Shown here piece after piece: positions 19,493 through 31,475 of a stretch of 64,000 bases of DNA; positions within the stretch are counted from its first letter, which is position 1; each line of letters starts with the position of its first letter. The stretch spans positions 6,143,575 through 6,207,574 of the forward strand of contig OX442324.1 in assembly GCA_949358305.1 (NCBI GenBank), read 5' to 3'. Under the pieces are notes generated by a model. That model did no database searches. It saw only the letters and a program-made list of their open reading frames with translations, and had not been told where the DNA came from. This stretch comes from Strigamia acuminata (Eukaryota > Arthropoda > Chilopoda > Geophilomorpha > Linotaeniidae). A program made the translations under genes and the position numbers.

Positions 19493-22400
19493 ACTGATGG
19501 ACGATGCCGTTATGCACAATCAGATAGCGGGCCGAATATAATCCATACGACACCAAGCGCTCGATCACTCGTGCAAATGGATACAAATCCACGAGATTAA
19601 AAAGGGACATGCTCGTCTATCAACCTTACTCGCAATCGCGGTTTTCCTTTTTTGCCGTGTCGATGACTGGTTGACAAATATTTACGACGTCGATGAAGAG
19701 TTTAATGAGAGCCTGCAGCAATACTGCATGTGACAATTCATTAATCTCGCTCGCTCTTTGCAAGTCGACACTTGCGATGCTAACTAAGTGCACAGATTTG
19801 ATACACTCCGCAGTGAAATATTCTCGAGGATTTCGCTCGCGTCATCATTCAGACATCTCTGTGGGATGCCATGTTAACGGCGCACTCGAGTTTATGGATT
19901 AGATTCTTCTGGCATGCTGCCATCATTTGAGAGGAGACATATGTCTTCATTGTAGTGTGACAAGAAATATGTGGCCCACATGAATGGCAGGAGATGACAA
20001 CAACGCAAAACGCACAGCGAGGCACGAAACCAGCTCCAAATGTCATCATCATATACAACCGACGAGCAACGAGCGACGAGCGACGACGCACGAATCGAAC
20101 ACAACTTCTATCTGCATCGGCTTCCGCTAATCGCCGACCCAATTTGCATAGTTGCACTCATTACGTTCGCAATAACCAGCAAACCTCGGCGAATAAAGCG
20201 AATGATAACCGAATTTTGCCCTGGGTATTCTTTATAACGAGGGTTAACCACTTCCAAAAATCAGGAAACGGCAGCACCACATGCTGGCCTTTGGGAGAAT
20301 AACTTTCAAATTTAAGCCAACAACTTCTTTTTATTTTCCAAAATTCCGTTTTAATTCGTAGTAAAATAGTTGCGAGAGAAACAGAGATAGCAGCAATGGG
20401 AACCTCATCTTCAACACCATCTGTGATTTGGCACAACTAGTTCCAACTCATGAAAAAGTGAGTTTCGGCCAATTTTTTTCCACCCTTTCGCGTCTTCCCA
20501 TTTCATTAATTTTCGCCGTGGATCTCTTGAATTTACACAAGAACAAAAAAACCTAAAGAGAAATCTTTCTGCGCTAAAATAAGAAAAAATCCCCTTTTCC
20601 TAACAAAAATTTTTTTAAAAAAAAGAAAGAAAGAAAAGAAAGTCCTAAAAAAAATATTTGGATTTTCATTTCTTTGCACTTTTTTTTCCGTAAAGAATTG
20701 CTGCTACTTCTATCAGCAAGAGCAAAAGGAGGCTGAGAACGGGGTTGGATTCAGATTAGCCTGGCATGAATAACCCATGAAGCCACTCGCTTTTTATCCG
20801 GCACACAGTCTGGGAGCTAAACCCGGTCGAAAATTAAGAAAAGCCGTAAAAGGAATAGAAACAAGACAAGTCTCTCTCTTTCTCTCTCTTTTTCTCTCAC
20901 TTCACTCTTACTTTACCACTTTAACCTAACATCACAGCCGTTCATCCCAATGACCAATTTAACAAGAACATCTCGTCTACAAACTGCCAGCCGCTCTTTC
21001 CTTCATCTCCGATCGTAAAGCCTCGCAATTGTGAGAGTCGCTTTCCATTTTACACTGAGGCCCGGCGGGAGCTATTTGTTTGGGCCACGCGTTGCTCTCG
21101 AAACGCTCCCTGGTCGCATATTGTTGGCATTGCGTCTCCTTCAGTCCGTGCGTCCGCAGATGGCGCCAGGATAGCCGTGGGGACCCACGAACCTGATCGG
21201 TGCCAATTGGCCTTTTGTTGGGTCTTTGTGAATCCACAATGGATGGCAGTGGGCTGAACGATTTTCAATTCGCTTCTTTTCTCCTGGGATTGCGGGCCCT
21301 GGAGCGGTTCAAGCATCTTGCGCATGCTCCAACTCAATTGGCCAGCTTTCATATAGAAAAAAGAGCATATCATATTGTAGACACGCCTGCCATACGCTTA
21401 ACTCTATCCATCTCTTCGCCGGCTTTACACTTGATAATACTAAAGAGTACTTGTAACCAATTTCACTTGGTCTGTGTTTCAGACTTATTTCACATTGTTT
21501 TATCTAAACAAAAATGCGTAATCACTTGTTAATTTATTAGTATGCAGTTTGGCTTTGACTCTTAATCGTCAGAAATCTAGTGTACTGTAGGCATACAAAA
21601 CCCTAAATCGAATTAACCGCACTCAAATTCAAGGGTTTTGGTCGTTACTTGTTATTGGCTTGGAGGGTGCTTTTCCACTCTCATCCTCACTATACAGTAT
21701 GTACAAACTGAGCTATTTCGTGTCCTTTGGGCACTCTTGAAATCAAACTGAACGCAGAAAGCTTTGTTCAGTGTAAAGTAAAGTTTGCAATTGTTTGTTT
21801 TCTACCTCGGAAGCGTGTTCAGGATTTTTTGTTTAAACAAATTAAACGCAACCACCGTTTGCTGCTGGCAACACGAAACCATTATCAACAAGCAGACAAG
21901 CGAGCAAACCAACCAACCATCTTTTATTATTAATCGGATGTTTACAACTGCCCAAGTTTTCATTTACAGCAAACTTCAATAACATCCAAGAGCAAGTTGC
22001 ATTATTAAGAACATTGTTTCTGGCAATAATATAAATGTTACGCACATAACAAACATTGTCATAGAAGCCTATTTAAACTTCAATCAGCATTTTCTCTTCC
22101 TCCATGCAACCATATTTTTCCCTTGGGTAAAACAATAAGCTGCTCATACGACCACGAGGCTTCGCTTTGCTTCCACAAAGACACTGGATAATGAAGTTCC
22201 GTTTAAGTTTGGATGCTGCCAAGCGACAAACACCAGTTAATAACGTCAAGTGCTCGCTACGCATAGCAAAGCTATTTATGCACGAGTGCAGTTGTAAAAG
22301 ACACCCTCTTCTCCCCACACCCCCCCCCCCCCACCATTTCCCCTCTAAAAAGGGTGTTGTGTAGTTAAAACGCGAGAGCAGGGGGGCGGGGGAAGAAGGA

Positions 22401-25114
22401 GAAAGAAGGAAGAAGGAAGAAGGAAGAAGGAAGAAAAAGCGGCAACACACAGGAGGTATTGAATTAATGATAATGAATACTTGCAAATTTTGTTATCAAA
22501 GTTGAAATTGGTTCGTCTACAGTTTGCTCTAACTTTGCGCTCGCTCACATACTCTGTAGGAGAGTAAAAGGGGTTATTAGAAATGCAAAAGTTAAGAGGA
22601 AAGTTGTTTTTTTTATCAGGTTAAGTTAATTAAAAGCAGTGCATTTGCCAATTTGCTTATTTGACTTTTCCTTCGACAAGAAGTGCTTTTATTGCAAAGG
22701 ATTCTGTCGACACCAAATTAGATTTTTAGCCCATAGCAACCAATGAGGGAAAGGCAATTCGAAAGTTAAGTGGTTCACAATTAACCCATAGCTTTTTCTT
22801 TACTTCCGTCTTGAAAACTGACAAAGGAACAAGTTTGCCCACATTGAGTCGCAATTATCACCTCGTAGCAATGTGTTTAACGCAAACATATTAGCACCAA
22901 ATGGGTTCCAGAACGGAAGAGGTAGGGGGCGAAATGAATAAATATATGGTGTGTGAGTGTGGGTGTGTGCGTGTGCGTGTGGATGTGGGTGTGGGTGTAG
23001 ATGTATGTGAGGTTCACGATTAATTTTCTCCCACCTTATTATATCAAGCCGATAAAAATTCAATAAGGCTTGATGCCTTTAGCATCGACTATAGTGATGA
23101 AAAGTGTCCAAACGCGCCTCATTCTGAAGCTGGCTGCTATCTGGCGGTCTAATCGCAAATTTATGGAAATTGTCGTCTGCTGACGGAAGTGCCGCAGTTT
23201 TACGACATAAGGGGGAAGATTAGTACCTGCCGCACACATATTGGCATGGCCGAATTAAGCCCCAGGACCGACACATACTGGTGAGGCAAAAATCAGGCTG
23301 CAGCAATGCATTTTTTAAAGGAAAAATACAATTTAATCAAACAAACTACGATAGTGACAATCACATTAAAGCAAATCTCGAGTCATTGCACGTGTACCGT
23401 AACGGACAAATCGTGCAAATAATTACTTTATAAATCTTATTTACGGGCCTCCTTTTCTAATCTCCGTGAGGTTTACCGCAAAGGGACTTAAGGTAAAATT
23501 ACTTGCAATAAAATGCGACAGAAACTTAGGTCGATTTCGAACGAGTTTTGCATATGCAAACCGCAAAATCAGTCCACTCGTATCTTTTCCTCCCTCAACT
23601 TTCTCACTTGCAGGTTGCCAGCAACAAACAACAAACAACAATCATCGTCCACGAAATTAAGATGTAAACCTAAGTTTTTCAACAGTTAATTTGTCGCTGT
23701 AATTTCTGTCTTCTGCGTTCAAATTAAATGGATCGTGAAAACCCAACACAGCAGTAAAAATTACATATCTTTACTCATCCGGAAATAACTTCAATATTTC
23801 TCGCTACATTTGGGCCTTTTGGCTTTAAATGCATCGTTTCATTTAACGTTTCATTAAACGCATGGCGCCTCGTCTCCTTGTTGCTCTTGCTGCATTTATA
23901 CAAATCAACGCCATTTTTAGTTGCTCTCGCCATTTCCTATTTTCTATTTTTTATTTATTTATTTATTTATTTATTTATTTCTATTTTTTATTTATTTCTA
24001 TTTTCTATTTTTTCTTTTTCATTCTCATCCCCCAGGTACAGGGCTGTAACAGTCAAGTTTGAAGAAAAATGCTTCAATTTTGCTTTCGCTTTCAAACGAG
24101 TCTCGCGAGTAAAGAGAAAAACCCTCATTCCGAGACTACAGTGACCGATACTGATGCTCCCCTTCTTCCTTTCCTTTCCTTTAACAAACTGTACGAGTTT
24201 GATTGCGAGTCGGCTTAGATTTATTTGGCAATTGAAAAAGTTGTTGTTTTCCACCCGCCACAGCTACAAAGCCGGCCAATCACGTTCTGTGCCCCGGTTT
24301 CTATTCCTTGCTCCAACAGGGTGATTTGAGTTGACACCGCCGTCTCACCTCGGCTAAATCCAGCGTCCGCGTCTTTCGTATTGTTACTCTCCCACAGAGC
24401 CGTTAATTGCTCGTGACAAACGAGGCTCAATTCGCCTCGAGTCGATAATCGGGATTTAAAGGATTAACTATCTTACTTAACACCTGCTTCCCATCCATTT
24501 CTGATCTTTACACACATGATAAACTCTTCAAATCCCTCTTTTTTTTTACAACTTCCGATTGCGTTTACATGTTTGATTGGAAAATCAACAACCGATTGCT
24601 CGCTTCGTTGCTTAAAGTCAACAATGAACACAATTGTAGTCATTTTGATTCGAAAACCTAAAGGTTAAACACCTAAAGCTCACGAGCAGTTTTAAGAAAT
24701 TTCGCGGTTTTTTCCGCTTCTAGCTAAAGGAATTTCATACTTTGTGGTATTGCCAAGAAGCAAAACATTTTCCTTGTAAAGGTGCTGAATTAAAGTTATT
24801 ATACGGGGAGATATTTTTAGAGCCGATGTTCAATTCAGTGCCGGTGATTTATTATCGAATAAAATTCAAACCAATCACGGATCATATATTTTCTTGCGAG
24901 AGGAGAGGTGGGGGGGCGAGTTCCGTCAATGTCAAATGAGAGCTGAAATACAAATAAAATCAAAGTGATGTGTGCCTTCATAGAAACATGGCAAGAGAAG
25001 CGTGCACGAGTGCATTTCGGTTACAGTTGGCATGACTTGCTTTCACATTTCCCTCAACAACGGCCAACGGAAGATGTAAGGAAAGAAGTCATTGCCATAT
25101 CAGAAAACTGCAGC

Positions 25115-25195
25115 CAAAAAAAATATATATATATATTTATATACGCTATATATATATTATATTATATTATATTATATTATATATATATCTCGCTT
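25115..25195. repeat. AT-only microsatellite (TATATTA-type)
   Basis: A run of TA dinucleotides then TATTA pentamers, self-complementary over most of its length. Confidence 0.8.
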
Positions 25196-28100
25196 CCTTA
25201 TTGAATTTCAAATGAAAAGTGGACGAAGAACGAGTGGATATTCATCAAATTCAATAGACTAGCGAGAAAGGAAAAAATCCATTTCAGCACTAATCGCTCA
25301 TGTAAAAGCAAAACAGAATCCGCAGTACAGTACCAACTGCTGCCAGAAGACTAATTCAAAGTTTGCACAATTAATTCAACATTGCTCCTGCTGCTGGAGG
25401 TATTTCGTATTTCATCTTGTGTAATAACATGAGCCATTTTTAAAGAAACAAACAATGCAAACATTTATAATTCCGTTTTACGTGTAAATAATGTCACATT
25501 AATATTATTACTGCATTATTTAACGAAGGGGTAAGAAGAATCATCCTTAACATGCATGTAAATCAGAGAAAATATAAAGAGACACTTCCATTAACCTTTT
25601 AACCCCTTTTTGCTTTAAGTTTGAAGTAAATGGTAATTTTTTTCCTAAATGGTTTAAACACACTTTCTATCACGCTTCTTGAGTCGATGGAGAACGGCTA
25701 AATCGTGACGTATAATTATAATAATAAAACGTGGCCATCCGCCGCCCAAAGTCGGGCTTTTAGGTCGTCGAAATGCCAGTTGCGCCACAAGCTCATCCTC
25801 ACTTAATGGCCACTTAGAGTCGAAGGGGGCAAATGGAAGCAGCAAAAGGAGGAGTAGATGATGGGACAATAAATGTACGAAAAATCCAGCAAAATATTCC
25901 AGCCTCGAGAGGTAATTTAAAGAGTGCTGCTGAAAACACCAGCAATTGCCAATTGTGCAAAAGATCAAATTGCACCACTCCAATCAAAACACATTAACTT
26001 AATTTAAAGCCGACTGCCAGAATTAAAGCGCCTCCTACCCCCATCACGTTGCTGCATATCTAACAAAAATTCTAACAAATGCGCATTCATTTTTCCATAT
26101 TAATTCATCACAGCTAATCATGCTAATCACCTGAAATATTAAAGCTCGAAATATGAACGGCAAAATTTATTATATTACATTACATTATATTATATTCACG
26201 GTCCCATGATTAATGATGTTCTAAATAGGATTTTCTGTAAAATGACAAAAAAAAATTTTCTTCGTTTTTTCGCCAGTGCTGAAGATGTTAAAGAGAAGGA
26301 AAAAAAGGAATCCTAAATCACTCTCGAGAAAACATAAATTTTACGGGAAAAAATTTCGTTAGACGTTTGAGCCAATGAAGCAAGAGCTAAGGCCAACTTA
26401 ACCTACAGCCTCAGTGCGTCTGACTGAAAACAGATAATGAATGCCACATAGCGCCACTACTGTGGCTTTAAATTTTATCCGAGAAACACCAAACAGACAA
26501 AAGCACGGTGTACGATAAAATAAAAATAAAAATAGAAAAAAAAAGAAAAAGAAAGGAAAAAAAATCCTATTTCCCTCTTGTAAACCGCGCAGTCCACGAT
26601 TTATTCTCACGATTCGCTCTAACCGGCGATGGCTCGGTTGCTAAGCGTAGTGCTCTTATGTTGGCAAAAAGAAAGAGAAGAGAGAAAGAGAGAGAGAAAG
26701 CGCAATTGGTGGCGCTAACTTGTTTTAAAACCCATCAATTTTTCCAAGGGTGAAAGGAAATTGACTCGAAGCGACTCGTTTTTTTCTTTTTTTTTTTGTA
26801 TTTTTTTTTTCCTTTCAGAAAAGGGAATGCCAACGAGCGGCAAATTTCAATCGACCTGTCTTGTTCCTGACCCGGGCATGAGAAAAATGCGGATCAGTTT
26901 TAAGCAGCTCAAAGCTACAAGATGAAATTGAAGTGAGAAAGGGGGAAAAAAGTTAAAATTTCACTTTATAAGTATTGAAAGAAGAGTTAAGATTTCATTT
27001 TGTAACATGATTAAAGAAGCACACCGATTTTGTTTAAATTTCTTTTCAGATGAGAATTCATCAAAGGTTTATACATACAACGGGCTATTGAAAATGAAAA
27101 CGATTTCACAGAAATTCTTATTGATTTCCAAAATTCTGCAAATATTTTCATTCATTTCCGGCATATATGCAGATGGAATTTCAAGACTTTAATTTTAACT
27201 GTAAACTCAACATAAATTTGACCTTTTTTTTCTTTAAAATTTGCTATTGATTATCGAATTTCCTATTAAATGTTTGTGCAAATATTTTCATTTGTCGCGT
27301 ATGTCTTTTTTATTTCAGTTTGTATATGAAATAAGAATAGGAAGAATAGAAAAGAGGAAAAAGTGAACTCTCTCTCTTTCTGCGGTAAAGCAATTCGAGA
27401 AATCCTGCGGGTCTGACTTTCCATGTTCGCTATTGGAAAATGCGTTGAAAAGTGCACCTACGCAGTGTGCAGATCTATTATTGGATCTGATAAAAGGACA
27501 AAGCAACTTCACCCTCCTCTGCAGGAAGCGCCGATAAAAAATAGGCGATTTTTTTTCAGTGATAAAACTTTGGGTTTGCATTTTTTTCCTCCAAAAATTC
27601 TAGCAACAAAAGTACATTTTCCGTGCTTAGCGCTGCTTAGCGCTGCTTTGACGCGGCCACGCAATCTTCGTGCATAAATTGTATAAATCATAGAGCTAAC
27701 TCGACATCACAAATGGCTCACATTGCACTCGCTTGTTAAGGAGAAATAAATTGCACGGGTTAACACACTCAAATGGCGTCCACAAAAATGTCAGCCACCA
27801 TCAATGATGACACTCCTCGTTTAATTCCCTTTCTGCTAATTCATTCTAATAAAGGGTCGCACATCCTTATTTAGGGGAGCCACTTTACTTTTCGCTCACT
27901 CTCAAACAAACATCACAATTAAGCATAGTTTCATAGATTAAAGCGAAACTAGGTGAATTTAAAAAAAAGTTTAAATATTCTAAACACTAAAAAAATGTGT
28001 AATTAGGTGCAAAGCCATCAGTGTGCCATAAGTCGTAAGCGAGTTAAGTCTTTTTTTTAAAAAAAAAAAACTCCTGACTGGTTGTAAAGAAGTTTGGAAT

Positions 28101-29375
28101 CTAAGCCTTTCCCAACGATAAATAAATAAATAAAAAATATATTTCAGATCAGATTCAATGAGTATATGGAAAATTAAAAATTAAAATCTCATTTTCCACA
28201 GCAAACATGGGGGAAAATATGTGGAAAACAAAAGAAATATAACTAATCACCTCGTTTAATCCCATAATAAATAATAATAAACAATAATAAATAATAATAA
28301 TGGAAAGGGGAAAAAATGTAATCAAGAAAATCCCAGGAACCTCAAATTAAATGCGTGATTCAATATTTCATCAGATACGATTTAATCTTTTTTTCTGCCA
28401 TTCTTTATCACGAGTCCAAATGGCCTTCGCCAACAGCTTATTAGGTAGCGTTCGATCACACGCCTGACACATTTATTTCTCTTCGTCTTGACACGTCTAA
28501 ATATTTCATCCTGACGTGACTTCCTCCTCGCAATAAAAGCTAGAAAGAAAATAATCTGAAGAATAATAAGAAGGAAAATAAAAATGTGTAAAAATGTTGC
28601 AGCGAAATGAAATCAAAGTGCAATGTTTACAATTTTTGGACGAAAACTGATTTGATTGTGTATCGCGTCGTTAATTAACTCATCCCTGAGCATCATCTTG
28701 TTGCCTAATTGGAAACGTGTTTGCACAACAAGTCGGGTTCATTTTGAAATGATAGGAACGAAGCGACTGGATGGTTTTCAATTTGCTTCCCAATCAAATG
28801 TGTTGAACCACAACAGGAATGCTCATGGGCGCGCGTTCGAATGAATTTCAAACGCGTTTTCCGGCCCGAAAGGAGAAGTAGTAGCTCGTTTGTCACCTGA
28901 CCACAGGCCACCACTATGTCATCAAAATGGAGCCATTCTTCCTTGTCGGCAACTGACATGAACGCCCCATGTTTTGCGGCGAATAAATCCTTCACTAAAC
29001 GACACGTGCGGTAAAAAGAAATCATAATGTAGTATCAAATGAATTTCCCCGTTTATTCCTGCTGCGATAAAACCCTTTGCACGCTTTCTGCATTCAACTC
29101 AATCAACATTTCAACCCATTCCGTACTCTTTAATAAAATAAAAAAATCAGCTTCAAACAACACAACAAAATTTATTTTTTTTTTTAGGAAAAAGAAAATA
29201 GGAAAACGAGCCTTTTTCCTTTTTTCGTTTTCCTACTGGTTACCATCAGGAAAACGGAAAATAGAACAGCGGCCTTTTTCCTTGTTTCGTTTTCCTTTGG
29301 TTTTCCATAAGAATTACGAAAATAAGAAAATGGCCCGTTTTTCCTTTTTCAGTTTTCCTCTTGATTTTTCCATCC

Positions 29376-29700
29376 TGGTACTATGCAGGCGGCAGAGCTG
29401 TAAACTGGACTGGCCCGACGGAACACCGGGAAGACGGGACATTTTTTTTCCTAGAAAGTGCCGTGTACCTCGACTTTGCTTAGGCAGAACTGGATTTCAT
29501 TGAAGAGGAAATGCAATTTGGTGCGAAATTTATGGTACATGGCACTATCTGTAAAAAAAATTGACACGGTCACAGGCTACCTGGAAGTTCTCGGTATTCC
29601 GCCGGGCCCACAGGTTAGGGGAATGTATTTCCCTAACTGTGGTCGGGCCAGTCCAGTCCGTTGCCCTGCCGCCGGTAGAGTATCGCATACGGCGGCCACC
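29376..29700. mobile_element. GC-rich inverted-repeat insert, MITE-like
   Basis: It interrupts family A of the satellite. Imperfect terminal inverted repeats of at least 32 bp (29388-29419 and 29642-29673) share GGCGGCAG at the outer end and GGACTGGCCCGAC at the inner end, with weaker similarity continuing outward. A second internal hairpin (about 29608-29642) has arms near CACAGGTTAGGG/CCCTAACTGTGG. Base composition is much more GC-rich than the flanks. No transposase ORF is present. Target-site duplication could not be identified because the flanks are repetitive. Confidence 0.55.
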
Positions 29701-30150
29701 ACTATAAATGAGTCGCGATGAAAAATTCAATAGGAAACCAAAAGGAAAACGGGAGAAAGAAAAAAAGTCTGTTTTTCCTTTTCTCCCTTTTTGTTAGTAA
29801 AATCAAAAGAAAAAGAAAAGAGAAAAAGGCCATTTTTTTCTATTTTCATTTTCCTGATGGAAACCAAAAGGAAAACGAAAAAAATGAAAAAAAGGATCTT
29901 TCTTATATTTTTCGTTTTCCTGATGGAAACCAATAGGAAAACGAAAATAAAAACGGGCTATTTTTTGTTTTCGGTTTTCTTATGGAAAACAAAAGAAAAA
30001 CGAAAAGAAAAAAAAATCCCGTTTTTCTATTTTTCGTTTTCCTGATAGAATCAAGTAGGAAAACGAAATAAGGAAAAAATCCCGTTTTTCTATTTTTCGT
30101 TTTCCTAATGGAAACCAATAGGAAAACGACAGTTTTTCCATTTTTCGTTT

Positions 30151-30509
30151 TCCTAATGGAAACCAATAGAAAAACGAAAAAACGACCCGTTTTTCTATTT
30201 TCAGTTTTCCTGATGGAAACCAATAGGAAAACGGAAAAAAAACGGACCATTTTTTATTTTCGTTTTTCTTATGGAAAACAAGTAGGAAAACGAAAAAAGG
30301 AAAAAAATTCTGTTTTTCTATTTTCGTTTTCCTAATGGAAACCAATAGAAAAAAGAAAAAAAGACCCGTTTTTCTATTTTCAGTTTTCCTGATGGAAACC
30401 AATAGGAAAACGGAAAAAAAACGGACCATTTTTTTATTTTCGTTTTTCTTATGGAATAAACAAGTAGGAAAACGAAAAAATCCCGTTTTTCTATTTTTCT
30501 TTTCCGGAT
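30151..30509. repeat. Higher-order repeat, two copies of about 179 bp
   Basis: Three successive family-A units at 30151-30329 recur in the same order at 30330-30509: one with CCTAATGGAAACC, one with CAGTTTTCCTGATGG, one with CGTTTTTCTTATGG. Offsets are 179, 179 and 180 bp. Copies differ by a few substitutions and small indels. Confidence 0.75.
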
Positions 30510-30972
30510 GGAAACCAATAGGAAAACGAAAAAAGGAAAAACAAGCCATTTTCAAACGGTGAATCGCCCAAGGGCGAATTGCTGCGATTCGCCATTAGAA
30601 CCCCATTTGTCATTTCCAATAACAAATTTTTAAAAATTCGTCGTTGGAAACGCATTGTGACTGTGGGAAATGGCGAATTTTCAGGAATTCACCATTGGAA
30701 ACGAATTGTTACGTTTCTAATGGCGAATGCCTTAAAATTCGTCATTAGAAACATTGAGTGGCAGGGTAAATTACTAATTTAAAAAAATTAGCCATTGGAA
30801 ACTGACATTGTTCCAAAGGCGAATTTGTTGAATTGTTTATAATTCGCCATTAGAAAGATTGACGAGATTCCAAGGGCGGAGATACAACGCTCGAGTCAAA
30901 GACAGGGGCTGCGACAGCCGCAATTGCCAGCGCATGTGCAGCTTGTGCTCTTGTGTTTGGAACCGGTGTAGG

Positions 30973-31090
30973 CACAACAACAGTCGGCACGGCAACTGTT
31001 GCGTGCACAACAACAGTCGGCACAGCAACTGTTGCGGCCACAACAACAGTCGGCACAACAACAGTTGCAGGAACAACAGCTTCAGTTGCT
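30973..31090. repeat. 33-bp minisatellite, three copies plus a partial
   Basis: Units at 30973-31005, 31006-31038 and 31039-31071, then a decayed partial copy. Each begins CACAACAACAGTCGGCAC and continues CAACTGTTGC-like. Because 33 is a multiple of 3, several frames stay open and give 11-residue periodic peptides on both strands. The flanking family B hairpins argue against a real protein. Confidence 0.85.
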
Positions 31091-31475
31091 GACAGTTGCG
31101 TCTGCTGTGAACATTTCCAATGGCGAATGTGCACAAATTCGCTCTTGGAAACCTATTGGGACGTTTCCAACGGCGAATTGGTTTTAATTTACGCCAATTC
31201 GCCATTGGAAACCTGTTTGGACATTTCCAATGGCGAATGTGTGCAAATTTGCCATTGGGAATGTATTTGACCAAAAAAAAATTTTTTTCGCCATTAGTCA
31301 TAACATGGAAAAAAGCCCGTATTTCTATTTTCCGTTTTCCTGGTGGAAACCAACAGAGGAAAACGAAAAATGAGAAAAGGGCAGTTTGTCTATTTTCCGA
31401 TTTTCTGATCGAAACCAATAGGAAAACGAAACAAGGAAAAAAGGGCCTATTCCTCTTTTCCTAATTTCCTCTTCC

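Larger units (their letters stand above)
14870..29160. other. Gene-poor stretch with microsatellites
   Basis: No protein gene recognised in about 14 kb. Contents include a short symmetrical element (15214-15245), GTTCC repeats (16047-16072), a GGAC repeat (16631-16654), a CTCGG repeat (19432-19492), GAAGAAG-type repeats (about 22388-22436), a degenerate GT tract (about 22950-23012), TTTA repeats (about 23936-24016) and a TATATTA tract (about 25115-25195). A GC-balanced patch at 20980-21330 is open in several frames but has no recognisable domain. Isolated strong plus-strand acceptors (about 24036, 26818, 27049) lack convincing partners. Confidence 0.45.
29160..31475. repeat. Complex satellite: two families of hairpin-forming units
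   Basis: About 2.3 kb of tandem imperfect units. Family A (29160-30556 and 31310-31475, about 17 units, spacing near 57-65 bp) has the core CGTTTTCCT, then a 13-bp spacer usually containing GATGGAAACCAAT, then AGGAAAACG, so each unit is a 9-bp inverted repeat in A/T-rich filler. Family B (30556-31300) consists of inverted pairs of GTTTCCAATGGCGAAT and its complement at short spacing. The blocks are interrupted by a GC-rich insert (29376-29700) and a 33-bp minisatellite (30973-31090). Apparent long ORFs here are repeat artefacts. No CRISPR-like identical repeats with unique spacers. Confidence 0.85.

Noticed and set aside
20977-21373. GC-balanced block with overlapping minus-strand ORFs (RHLRTHG looks finger-like)
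   Set aside because: No zinc-finger spacing of cysteines and histidines, and several frames are equally open.
26508-26870. Possible 67-nt plus-strand intron joining two short frames
   Set aside because: Good acceptor, but the upstream frame is lysine/arginine low complexity and ends soon after joining.
28705-29025. 106-codon minus-strand ORF starting MISFYRTCRLVKDLF
   Set aside because: Protein-like at its start, but ORFs of this length are expected by chance in 64 kb and the start context is weak.
29980-30555. 191-codon minus-strand ORF
   Set aside because: Repetitive FSYWFPSGK-type peptide produced by satellite family A units; frames shift between units.
30837-31418. 193-codon minus-strand ORF and overlapping plus-strand frames
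   Set aside because: Made by the 33-bp repeat and family B hairpin units; no gene context.
29160-31475. CRISPR-like array
   Set aside because: Units are imperfect and contiguous, without identical repeats separated by unique spacers, and the genome is eukaryotic.
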